DNA of 8,869 nucleotides from the NCBI GenBank assembly GCA_037447455.1, contig JBBIGQ010000031.1:1-8869 (forward strand). The letters run 5' to 3'. Shown piece by piece: positions 1 through 7,217 of the stretch. The notes beneath the pieces were generated by a model. That model was not told the origin of the DNA, made no database searches, and saw nothing but the letters and a program-made list of their open reading frames with translations. A program made the translations under genes and the position numbers. This stretch comes from BPGX01 sp037447455. Lineage in GTDB: Bacteria > Bacteroidota > Bacteroidia > B-17B0 > Aurantibacillaceae. How positions within the stretch are numbered: position 1 is the stretch's first letter; every line of letters begins with the position of its first letter.

Positions 1-97
1 CCAATGCACAAACCCCAAAAGAGTTTCCCACATTTCAACATCAATAGTAGTAATGGTAAAAATTAAATTTTAGAAATGAATTAAAAAAAGTCTATTT

Positions 98-385
98 TTG
101 AACTGTACTAAAAATGGAGAGCTTACAGAAGGTGCTGCAATAAATTACGTTACGGGAACAATGATGACATACAATAGCAAAGACTTTGCTAATATGAATA
201 AAAATCCGTTGACAGTTTTAAGACAAGAAGGTGGAGTGAATATAAAAGCAGCTTCGAGTTCATTCAACGGTACAGACTACGAAGAATATTGCGAACTCAT
301 AAAGGAAATTTGCTCAAAACTTGGACTTAAAAATATGTTGGAAGCAGACAGTTTCTTTAACGAAATATATTGGAAAATAAAGTGA
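98..385 (+). CDS. Hypothetical protein, possibly a 5'-truncated gene
   Basis: I do not recognise this 95-residue product. It has the look of real protein: mixed hydrophobic and charged residues, an acidic helical-looking stretch around residues 61-86, and an aromatic, basic C-terminus ending IYWKIK. The start is doubtful. The only start codon near the 5' end is TTG at 98, and the frame is open upstream only to a TGA at 77-79; the first in-frame ATGs are at 161 and 164. The TTG also lies inside TATTTTTG (93-100), which matches the Bacteroidota -7 box, so translation may begin later or the gene may have lost its 5' end. About 50 bp after its stop comes a long palindrome (434-545), an arrangement seen for small orphan genes carried as cassettes. 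No function is proposed. Confidence 0.4.
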   Translation: MNCTKNGELTEGAAINYVTGTMMTYNSKDFANMNKNPLTVLRQEGGVNIKAASSSFNGTDYEEYCELIKEICSKLGLKNMLEADSFFNEIYWKIK

Positions 386-433
386 CGACTAGCGTTAACA
401 TATGGACAGAAATGGAAGCCCGAACCGCTAACA

Positions 434-545
434 GGCGTTTGGCTCAATGGCGGGTGAAGTGGTTAATTGAACATTTTACCTCGCGTCAACTTTTATGCTG
501 GGCTGACAGTTTTGTGCTCCAAAATCCGCCACTGCGCCAAGCGCC
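434..545. repeat. Long imperfect palindrome, attC-like or MITE-like
   Basis: The left arm (434-453) and right arm (526-545) are inverted copies matching at 17 of 20 positions: GGCGTTTGGCTCAATGGCGG against the reverse complement GGCGCTTGGCGCAGTGGCGG. They enclose about 72 bp of mostly unpaired sequence. The arms are much richer in G+C than their surroundings. The left arm is preceded by CGCTAAC (426-432) and the right arm is followed by ACGTTTAAA (549-557), which loosely recall the RYYYAAC and GTTRRRY ends of integron attC sites but do not fit them exactly. A decayed cassette site and a small non-autonomous repeat are both possible. A 68-codon ORF across it (370-576) is best explained by the repeat itself. 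Confidence 0.5.
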
Positions 546-640
546 AAAACGTTTAAAAAGACGTTTACAAACATAAAAAATATTAGCTAACTAAACTCTG
601 CCAAAACGGTTATTTCTGTTTGTGGCTGTTATAAGCAATA

Positions 641-670
641 AAAAAATCCCCAAGCTACACTCGGGGATTT
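641..670 (-). terminator. Rho-independent terminator after icd
   Basis: AAATCCCC (644-651) pairs with GGGGATTT (663-670) around an 11-nt loop. Read on the minus strand, the stem is followed by a run of T residues (641-646 and beyond), the classical intrinsic terminator form. It lies about 20 bp past the isocitrate dehydrogenase stop and so ends the four-gene minus-strand operon. The stem has A-rich DNA on one side and T-rich on the other, so it could also stop weak plus-strand transcription from the left edge. Confidence 0.85.
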
Positions 671-690
671 ATTATTGTTTAAACACTAAT

Positions 691-2166
691 TTATTCTCCT
701 TGTCCTAAAGAGTACGCTTTTTGCCCATCAAAAACACACAGACTTTCTGTTTTTACAAAATCAAAACCTGCTTGTGTAACTCGGTTTAGCAAGTTTAATA
801 TTTGCTGATGCGTTACAGGTTTTACTCCGCTTAAATCATCCGGATTATTTGAATTTATCGTATCTACAACAAATCTGCAACGCCAGTGGTCGGTACAAAA
901 TGTTTCCGGCAAACCATCAGGCCATACTTTTACCCCACGGTTGCTAATCATTTTCAGCATTAAGCCATCACCGTTAAGTTTAGATAATTCTTTGCCTAAA
1001 TCGTTAGGAGTACCTTTATCCCAATGTAAAAACACATCTACCCCAATCATTTCTTTCTTTTGTTTTATACGTTCGTAGGTATGGATTTTTATGGTTTTTA
1101 CACTGTCGCTTCCAAAACTTACCGCAGCAAATTTTTGTGGTTTTTTACCCAGGCGTTTTATTACCTCATCTGCAAATTCTTGTGTACCCACCTTTACAGA
1201 GCTTATGCCTTCTTTGTAAATATCAGCAGTATGAACTCCTTCTTCTAAAGTACACAACCATGCGTTTTGAATTTTTTCTGCTACCTGTGGCTGACCAATA
1301 TGTACCAACATCATCACTGCTGAATTTAATAAACCTGAAGGGTTAGCAATATTTTTTCCTGCTATATCCGGTGCAGAACCATGTATAGCTTCGAACATGG
1401 CACAATGCTCACCAATATTGGCAGAACCTCCTAATCCAACAGAGCCCGCAACCTGTGCAGCAATATCCGAAATAATATCACCATATAAATTTAAGGTTAC
1501 AATTACCTCAAAACGCTCCGGAGTATCGGCAATCAAAGCAGAGCCAATATCTATGATGTGATGTTCTTTTTCAATTTCAGGATACTCTTTTCCAATTTCA
1601 TCAAACACACGGTGAAATAAACCATCGGTAATTTTCATGATATTGTCTTTCGACATGCAAGTCACTTTTTTTCTGCCATAAGCACGTGCATAATCAAAGG
1701 CATAACGCACAATTTTCTCACAGCCCGGACGTGTAATTAATTTTAAACATTGGTACACATCATCGGTTTGGCGGTGCTCAATACCAGCATACAAATCTTC
1801 TTCGTTTTCGCGAATAATCACTAAATCCATTTTTGGATGCTTGGTTTTAACGTAAGGATGGTAGGAAACACATGGTCTTACATTAGCAAACAAGCCAAGC
1901 GATTTACGAGTGGTAACGTTTAAACTTTTAAAACCTTTTCCTTGTGGAGTAGTAATGGGAGCTTTTAAAAATACTTTGGTTTTGCGTAAGCTATCCCATG
2001 CCTCGTTTTTTATACCTGCTGAAATTCCTTGCAAATACACTTTTTCTCCAATTTCAATTTCTTCATAACTTAATTGTGCACCAGCCGCCTCCAATACTTT
2101 TAAAGTGGCTTTCATAATTTCCGGGCCTATTCCATCTCCGTAAGCAATTGTAATGGGTGTTTTCAT
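691..2166 (-). CDS. icd: Isocitrate dehydrogenase, type II, probably NAD-dependent
   Basis: This 491-residue protein carries out oxidative decarboxylation of isocitrate to 2-oxoglutarate and CO2 in the TCA cycle (cytoplasmic; family members are homodimers needing Mg or Mn). The length and a C-terminal extension after about residue 340 fit the Thermus/Rickettsia-like group, not the roughly 416-residue E. coli enzyme. Substrate residues are visible by comparison with E. coli Icd: S81, N83, R87, R97, R119, Y126 and K173, and metal-binding D230 and D234 in NLYGDIISD. The cofactor loop reads HGSAPDIAG (262-270). D267 and I268 stand where NADP enzymes have Lys-Tyr, and Asp-Ile is typical of NAD enzymes, so NAD+ preference is inferred. 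The ATG at 2164-2166 gives the full N-terminal GDGIGPE motif. It is the last gene of the operon, 16 bp after the DUF6671 gene. No damage is seen. Confidence 0.96.
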   Translation of the reverse strand: MKTPITIAYGDGIGPEIMKATLKVLEAAGAQLSYEEIEIGEKVYLQGISAGIKNEAWDSLRKTKVFLKAPITTPQGKGFKSLNVTTRKSLGLFANVRPCVSYHPYVKTKHPKMDLVIIRENEEDLYAGIEHRQTDDVYQCLKLITRPGCEKIVRYAFDYARAYGRKKVTCMSKDNIMKITDGLFHRVFDEIGKEYPEIEKEHHIIDIGSALIADTPERFEVIVTLNLYGDIISDIAAQVAGSVGLGGSANIGEHCAMFEAIHGSAPDIAGKNIANPSGLLNSAVMMLVHIGQPQVAEKIQNAWLCTLEEGVHTADIYKEGISSVKVGTQEFADEVIKRLGKKPQKFAAVSFGSDSVKTIKIHTYERIKQKKEMIGVDVFLHWDKGTPNDLGKELSKLNGDGLMLKMISNRGVKVWPDGLPETFCTDHWRCRFVVDTINSNNPDDLSGVKPVTHQQILNLLNRVTQAGFDFVKTESLCVFDGQKAYSLGQGE

Positions 2167-2182
2167 AGTTAAGATTTATTAG

Positions 2183-3028
2183 TTAAGGGTTACAAATTTC
2201 ACAATACATAGGGGCTTCAAATTCTTTTTCGTTTTCTTTTTGTAGTGTGTAATTACAATTTTTGCATCGGTAAATATAGGTTTTTATACTTTGTGTAGGC
2301 GCATTACAATTATAACAAGGTAAACCTCGCATTGTTTGCGTTATGTTAAATTGTGGATAATTGCATTTTGGACATGTTTTTTTAAGTTCGTCCAAAAATT
2401 TCAATGCACATTTTTTTATAAAATTCATGCGTGTTGGATTTAAATGTGCGCGCATATCTGTTTGCACTTTTACTAATCCGTTTTTACTGAGTGCAAATAA
2501 TCGATTAATAGACTCTTTTAAAACAGTTATATCTTGTATGGCCTTTTCAAAATGCTGTACTCCATCGTTTGATGTAGCAGAAACTATAAGTGCATGTGAA
2601 GGAAATTTAACTTGTTCTAAAAATTGATGTGGCTGATCGAAAGAGGCAATTTCTTTTTCTGCAAAATTGGTTTCGGTGCTTATATCGTGTATGTAAAAAT
2701 AATTTTCTTTTTTTGTATCGTACAGTACAATAACCTCTGAATCGGAAGTCACAAAAGGAATATACGGATGAGGACCAAAAGAGCCTTCGTTAGCAATTAT
2801 ATAATCTACATGATTTAATTGTGCAGCAAGTAATTTTGCTTTATGCCCAGCTGTTTCAAGTGGGCTGTATTTACGCTCGACTTCTCCGGTAAACGTTCCT
2901 AAAATATCGGTGTCAATTTCGGGAGATGGAATAAAAGAAAGTCCTAATTGAGAAAAAATACTACTGAAAACAATTTCTTTTTTGTGTTTGGTAGCAACTG
3001 AAAAAAATTTGTTTTCGAAATAATTCAT
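2183..3028 (-). CDS. DUF6671-like protein with C-terminal zinc-ribbon cysteines
   Basis: This 281-residue soluble protein has no established function. The N-terminal part carries motifs I associate with the DUF6671 family: ATKHKKE (12-18), TDILGTFTGEVERK (40-53) and NEGSFGPHP (80-88), rich in conserved Asp, Glu and His and suggestive of a catalytic or ligand pocket. The C-terminal third holds four CxxC pairs, C219/C222, C238/C241, C255/C258 and C276/C279, enough for two zinc-ribbon sites. No signal peptide or membrane segment is visible. The gene begins 2 bp after the SbtB-like gene and ends 16 bp before icd, so co-transcription and probably coupled translation tie it to bicarbonate transport and isocitrate dehydrogenase. 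The family name is from recalled motifs and was not searched. Confidence 0.8.
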   Translation of the reverse strand: MNYFENKFFSVATKHKKEIVFSSIFSQLGLSFIPSPEIDTDILGTFTGEVERKYSPLETAGHKAKLLAAQLNHVDYIIANEGSFGPHPYIPFVTSDSEVIVLYDTKKENYFYIHDISTETNFAEKEIASFDQPHQFLEQVKFPSHALIVSATSNDGVQHFEKAIQDITVLKESINRLFALSKNGLVKVQTDMRAHLNPTRMNFIKKCALKFLDELKKTCPKCNYPQFNITQTMRGLPCYNCNAPTQSIKTYIYRCKNCNYTLQKENEKEFEAPMYCEICNP

Positions 3029-3030
3029 AA

Positions 3031-3324
3031 TTACTGTTTAAGCCATAAACAATCTGAAATGATACACGCTCCGCCATATTTACTCAAAAAGTTTCGAATG
3101 GGTTCTTTAACTTTTTGCAATATTTCTTCATCAACTACAATAATTATATAATTATTGCTAAAGGCATCGTTAAGGCCCAGCCCATCATATTCTACTCTAT
3201 CGCCTTTGCCTTTTACATGTGGAATAATGGTATATCCGCTAATGCCTTTTTTATTCAATATTTCAAGCAGGGCTTCGGTATGAAGCGAACCTAAAACGAT
3301 TTCTATTTTATACATATTCTCCAT
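3031..3324 (-). CDS. sbtB: SbtB-like PII signalling protein
   Basis: This is a 97-residue ferredoxin-like PII-superfamily protein. The region GYTIIPHVKGKGDR (30-43) matches the strand and start of the T-loop in cyanobacterial SbtB (GYTVMNTGGKGSR), followed by a short loop to about residue 56 and the second beta-alpha-beta unit (58-95). Known SbtB proteins bind adenine nucleotides, including cAMP, and control the SbtA bicarbonate transporter; the gene directly after sbtA here, with 12 bp between, supports that role. It lacks the C-terminal CGPEGC redox loop of cyanobacterial SbtB and ends in SDCLWLKQ. Two starts are possible: ATG at 3322-3324 or, three codons in, ATG at 3313-3315, which would give MYKIEIV, closer to the usual PII N-terminus. 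A more general PII-like assignment is the fallback. Confidence 0.8.
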   Translation of the reverse strand: MENMYKIEIVLGSLHTEALLEILNKKGISGYTIIPHVKGKGDRVEYDGLGLNDAFSNNYIIIVVDEEILQKVKEPIRNFLSKYGGACIISDCLWLKQ

Positions 3325-3336
3325 ACTTCAAATTTT

Positions 3337-4311
3337 TTAAGTCCACAAAGCCTGGGTAATAAAGTAATACAATGGGATTCCTAAAGTAATATTAAAAGGG
3401 AAAGTAATTGCCAGTGCCATAGGCACAAATAATCCGGGGTTGGCTTCAGGGATAGTTAAACGTACTGCTGCCGGAACAGCAATATACGAAGCACTTGCCG
3501 ACAATACTGCCAGCAAAAATGCATTCCCATGACTGATACCTAAAAAGTAGGATAAAATTATTGCAATGCTGGCATTAATTAAAGGAAGTATTATGGCAAA
3601 TGAAATTAAAAAAACGCCACCTTTTGCCAGCGCACTAATACGCTTTGCCGCTACTATACCCATATCTAATAAAAAGAGCGCTAAAAATCCTTTAAACAAA
3701 CCTTCGGTAAAAGGAGCTAATTCATTGTGGCTTTTTTCAGATGCAACAATCCCTACAAATAAACTTCCTAAAATTAAAAATACAGAGCTATTCACTAACG
3801 ATTCGTGCAACAGTTTTGCCCAAGAAACTTTTGATTCTGCGCTATCACTTTTAATGGTGTTTTTTAAAATAAATAAGCTGACAATTAATGCAGGCGACTC
3901 CATTAAAGTCATGGCCGCAACCATGTGCCCACCAAAATCGAGGTTAACTTCTTTTAAAAAGGCTACTGCCGAAATAAATGTTACAACACTAATCGAACCA
4001 TAAGTAGCGGCAATTGCTGCTGAGTCATAACTGTTAAATTTTCTTCGTAGGAAAAAATAGGCATACAACGGCACTCCTGCCGACATAAATACTGCCAATA
4101 AAAGCGATAAAAAAACTTCTGCATTCCACTGGCTGTGGGCCAGCTCTTCCCCACCCTTAATTCCTATCGTAAACAAAAGATAAATGGAGAAAAAGCGAGA
4201 AACAGGTTGTGGAATTTCTAAATCTGACTTAGCTAAAACGGCAATTAATCCAAGAAAAAAGAAAAGTACCGGAGCGCTTAAAAGATTGTTAACAAGAACA
4301 TCTAACTGCAT
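3337..4311 (-). CDS. sbtA: SbtA-family sodium-dependent bicarbonate permease
   Basis: This is a 324-residue inner-membrane protein with about ten hydrophobic segments in two repeated halves. It resembles cyanobacterial SbtA, a Na+/HCO3- symporter of about 374 residues; the difference is largely a shorter cytoplasmic loop between the halves (about 150-170). Two re-entrant, small-residue-rich motifs expected to form the substrate site are present: YGSISVVTF (104-112) and SASASYIAVPAAVR (271-284), the latter matching SSSDISGPPTLR of SbtA. The conserved IPEANP motif (287-292) follows. The ATG at 4309-4311 lies just downstream of a strong promoter. It is the first gene of the operon, followed by its likely regulator sbtB. 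In a heterotroph the true substrate may be bicarbonate for carboxylases, or another small anion; this is inferred from family only. Confidence 0.9.
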   Translation of the reverse strand: MQLDVLVNNLLSAPVLFFFLGLIAVLAKSDLEIPQPVSRFFSIYLLFTIGIKGGEELAHSQWNAEVFLSLLLAVFMSAGVPLYAYFFLRRKFNSYDSAAIAATYGSISVVTFISAVAFLKEVNLDFGGHMVAAMTLMESPALIVSLFILKNTIKSDSAESKVSWAKLLHESLVNSSVFLILGSLFVGIVASEKSHNELAPFTEGLFKGFLALFLLDMGIVAAKRISALAKGGVFLISFAIILPLINASIAIILSYFLGISHGNAFLLAVLSASASYIAVPAAVRLTIPEANPGLFVPMALAITFPFNITLGIPLYYFITQALWT

Positions 4312-4324
4312 GAGAAATTTTACG

Positions 4325-4356
4325 CAAAAGTATGAAAAATAATACTACTTTTCAAA
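4325..4356 (-). promoter_or_regulatory. Bacteroidota sigma-A type promoter for the sbtA operon
   Basis: On the minus strand TTTG (4356-4353) is followed after exactly 20 nt by TACTTTTG (4332-4325), matching the Bacteroidota consensus TTTG-N19-21-TAnnTTTG. The predicted transcription start lies only about 8-12 nt before the sbtA ATG, so the mRNA leader would be very short and hold no Shine-Dalgarno sequence or riboswitch. Confidence 0.75.
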
Positions 4357-5021
4357 ACTATAAATAAATCAGCCCTATTTGCACGACTTATTATTAACTC
4401 ATTAGCAGATATAGTAATTAATATGCCAATGACCCTAAATAAAAACAGGAAGTTATTTGGAACAAGCGAAAGAAGTTTTCAAACTTTTAAGAAAATGAAG
4501 TTTATAACTAACATCACTACACTTTTAATTATTCATTAGAAATAGCCTTTAAAAGCTCGAACGCTTAATGCTTAAGCAACTGACCACAAGTGACAGTTAC
4601 GTGCAGACAAGCAGCAGTTAACTCTAAAAAATCATGAGGTTTAACATACATGTAATCACTTCGAAAAACTATATGAGTTAAGCTGAAAAATATTAGCGGA
4701 AATGTTTTTGCAACACTCTTCACCAACCAAGCCGACTCAACAACAAACTTTATGCAGACTTAAACTGCAGAGAATAATTTTACTAATTTCACCTATTTTC
4801 AGGCGAATAAAGACAATAGTTCCCGCATCAAGAACTTTATATAAAAATTTACACGTTTCTGCTCATAAGTCTAAAAAAGTAACCATACTGACAAAAAAGG
4901 TCTTTTTGTTCAACGAATTGAATACTCGTAACAATATCCATTTTTCTACTGCAAATTTGAAATTAACTGTTTTAATATCAAGAAAATACACCTTACTTCA
5001 TAGTCATTATCAAAATTTATG
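4357..5021. other. Divergent intergenic region without a recognisable gene
   Basis: This stretch separates the two divergent units. I see no tRNA, rRNA or recognisable protein remnant on either strand. An ORF at 4702-5049 has a composition unlike protein (rich in Ser, Thr, Leu, Ile and Lys with no domain pattern) and runs into the aminotransferase start, so I reject it. Minor structures are a perfect 10-bp palindrome TGCTTAAGCA (4569-4578) and a weak AT hairpin ACAAAAA/TTTTTGT (4891-4897 and 4903-4909). The length, unusual beside the very compact operon on the left, fits eroded former coding DNA. Confidence 0.5.
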
Positions 5022-5029
5022 TAGGTTTG
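5022..5029 (+). promoter_or_regulatory. Candidate -7 box for the aminotransferase operon
   Basis: TAGGTTTG matches the TAnnTTTG -7 box and lies 16 bp before the aminotransferase ATG at 5046. No clear TTTG or TTG is found 19-23 nt upstream, so the -33 element is weak or lost, in keeping with decay of the genes downstream. Confidence 0.45.
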
Positions 5030-5045
5030 TATTGAAATACATTTT

Positions 5046-6238
5046 ATGAATATTCTTTCAGAGCGCATCAGCAATCTCAATGAATCAGCTACCCTGGCTA
5101 TGGCACGCAAAAGCCGGGAGCTGAGTGCACAAGGAAAAGATGTGATAAATCTCAGTTTGGGTGAGCCTGATTTTAACACCCCGGATTTTATCAAAGAAGC
5201 CGCAAAAAAAGCGATAAAAGAAAATTTTACACGATATACCCCGGTTAACGGATATTTAGATTTAAGAGAGGCTATTTCCTTAAAATTTAAATGCGATAAT
5301 GATCTTCATTATGCCCCGAACAAATTGTTGTTTCTACGGGTGCTAAACAGAGTATTGCAAATGTTGTATTGAGTGTTATTAACCCGGGAGACGAAGTAAT
5401 CATCCCCACTCCATTTTGGGTATCCTATCAGCAAATAGTGGAGTTAGCTGAAGGCAGATGTAAATTCATAAAAACAAGTATAGAAAGTGATTTCAAAATC
5501 ACTGCCAAACAACTGAGTGAAAGCCTCACGGCAAATTCTAAACTTTTGATGTTTAGCTCTCCCTGTAACCCTACCGACTCTAGTATATAGCGAAAAAGAA
5601 TTGAACGACATTGCGGAAGTAGTAGCCAAACACCCTCTCCTGCTTATATTATCTGATGAAATATACGAATATATCAATTTCACAGGAAATCATTACAGTA
5701 TTGCACGCAACAAAAAAATACACCATCGTGTAATTACCGTAAACGGAGTTTCAAAAGGATTTGCCATGACAGGGTGGCAACTAGGTTACATTGGCGCTTG
5801 CAAAGAAATAGCAGAAGCATGTACAAAAACACAAGGTCAATTTACATCAGGCACCTGTTCTATTGCTCAAAAAGCAGCTAAAACAGCAATATTGGCAAAT
5901 CCGCAAGTAACATACCCCATGCGCGATGCATTTCTGAAAAGACGCGTTTAATCTTATCGCTCATTGAAAAAATTCCCGGAATGAAATGTAATATACCTGA
6001 GGGCGCTTTTTATGTTTTTCCTGAAATTGATGCATATTTTGGAAAGTCATTTAACGAGATAAAGATACGATCTGCAGAAGATTTAAGTATGTATCTGCTT
6101 ACCGAAGCTTTGGTAGCCGTTGTTACAGGAGAAGCTTTTGGAAACAAAAATTGCATACGCATATCCTATGCTGCATCTGAAGATAACATTATCAAAGCCA
6201 TGAACAGAATTAAAAACGCATTAGAAAAACTTTCTTAA
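5046..6238 (+). pseudogene. aspC: Aspartate-type aminotransferase with three frameshifts
   Basis: When the frames are joined, this is a full-length (about 397-residue) class I PLP-dependent aminotransferase of the I-beta (Thermus-like) group, which moves amino groups between aspartate and 2-oxoglutarate. The reading moves through four frames broken at about 5322-5324 (one A missing from an A-run), about 5582 (one base extra) and about 5946 (one base missing). Hallmarks are still readable: LGEPDF near the N-terminus, the Asp codon 5655-5657 in LSDEIYEY, the PLP Lys codon 5754-5756 in VNGVSKGF, and the C-terminal substrate Arg in CIRISYAAS. Two conserved positions have changed: the Gly of NPTG is Asp (5576-5578), and the Arg of TGWR that contacts the PLP phosphate is Gln (5778-5780). 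The ATG at 5046 begins the expected N-terminus. It is the first gene of the plus-strand block and its stop directly abuts the kinase start. Confidence 0.88.
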
Positions 6239-7215
6239 GTGCAACAAGAATTAATCAATACTACATTTAAAAAATTTAATTCACTAACTGTTTTAATTGT
6301 TGGGGATATAATGATTGACACCTATTTAATAGGCAAAGCTGATAGAATTTCACCGGAGGCACCCGTACCTATTATTCAAGTAAAAGAAAACCGATTGGGA
6401 AGGAGCAGCAAACGTAGCGCTTAATGTACAAGCTCTTGGGGCAAACCCCATTATTTGCAGCGTAGTTGGAAATGATGAACCTGCTAATCATTTTAAAATG
6501 CTGTTGCAAAAAAACAACATAAGTCACGAAGACCTGGTGTTTTCAGAAAATACCAAGACCACTGTGAAAACAAGAGTCATTGCGCAAAATCAACAAATAG
6601 TTAGAATTGACGAAGAAGATAGCAACGATATTAATTCTGATGATGAAAAAAAATCATTTCTCATATCAATAAAATTTTTCTTAACAAAAAACCCGATGTA
6701 CTCATTTTTGAAGATTACAACAAGGGGGCTATCACCGAAAACGTCATTAATGAAATAACGCGCCTTTGCAATCAAAACAATATTCCGATTTGCGTTGATC
6801 CCAAGAAAAAAATTTTCTGGCTTATAAAAATGTCACGCTATTCAAACCCAATCTAAAAGAATTAAAAGAAGGGATAACGAGCGATCCCTTAACAATAAGC
6901 CTATCTGAAATGAATTTACTCGACAAAAAACTGAAAGATAGTTTACATCATAAAATATCGTTAATCACACGAATTTACATTAACAGCAATGAAATAAATG
7001 AAATTTATCCCGCACATATCAGAAACATGGCAGATGTTTCGGGCGCAGGAGACACTGTTATTTCAGTTGCTGCTTTGTGTTTAGCCAGTGGAATGCCACA
7101 TGCATATATGGCTCAACTTGCAAATATTTCGGGTGGGTTGGTATGCGAAAAAGTAGGAGTAGTTCCCATAGATAAACAACAACTATTTGACAAAGCTATC
7201 AGACTAATCAAATAA
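6239..7215 (+). pseudogene. rfaE1: Heptose-7-phosphate kinase (PfkB family) with three frameshifts and a deletion
   Basis: The joined frames give a PfkB-family kinase of about 325 residues matching RfaE1, or the kinase half of HldE. That enzyme phosphorylates D-glycero-beta-D-manno-heptose 7-phosphate at C1 for LPS-type heptose synthesis. Visible motifs are GDIMIDTY and RISPEAPVPI at the N-terminus, GGAANVALN once the first frameshift is corrected, FEDYNKG in the middle, and DVSGAGDT with the catalytic Asp codon at 7051-7053. Breaks lie at 6400-6401 (one extra A), 6646-6653 (an 8-A run, one A short) and 6806-6812 (a 7-A run, one A short). Around 6967-6972 the expected ITLSExGIYI reads ITRIYI, suggesting loss of about four codons in frame. 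The first codon is GTG at 6239, directly after the aminotransferase TAA. No nucleotidyltransferase domain follows, so this is the split-gene form. Confidence 0.87.
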
Positions 7216-7217
7216 TT

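Noticed and set aside
1..66. Frame open from the window edge to TAA at 64-66, possible 3' end of a gene
   Set aside because: Only 21 codons, unrecognised, and a second frame is open to TAG at 72-74, so coding cannot be supported.
370..576. 68-codon plus-strand ORF
   Set aside because: It lies over the long palindrome and its composition (many Arg, Gln, Trp and Leu) follows the repeat arms; no protein-like pattern.
1060..1346. Two plus-strand ORFs (1060-1248 and 1137-1346)
   Set aside because: Antisense shadows of the intact isocitrate dehydrogenase gene.
2361..2627. Plus-strand ORF of 88 codons
   Set aside because: Antisense to the DUF6671 gene, whose frame has conserved motifs and cysteine pairs.
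3566..4003. Plus-strand ORF of 145 codons
   Set aside because: Antisense to sbtA; the membrane pattern and family motifs belong to the minus strand.
4702..5049. 115-codon plus-strand ORF before the aminotransferase
   Set aside because: No recognisable domain, unlikely composition, overlaps the candidate promoter and the aminotransferase start.
5369..5590. Reading the aminotransferase and kinase pieces as separate small genes
   Set aside because: The pieces join end to end into full-length family proteins when single bases are added or removed, so they are fragments of two genes.
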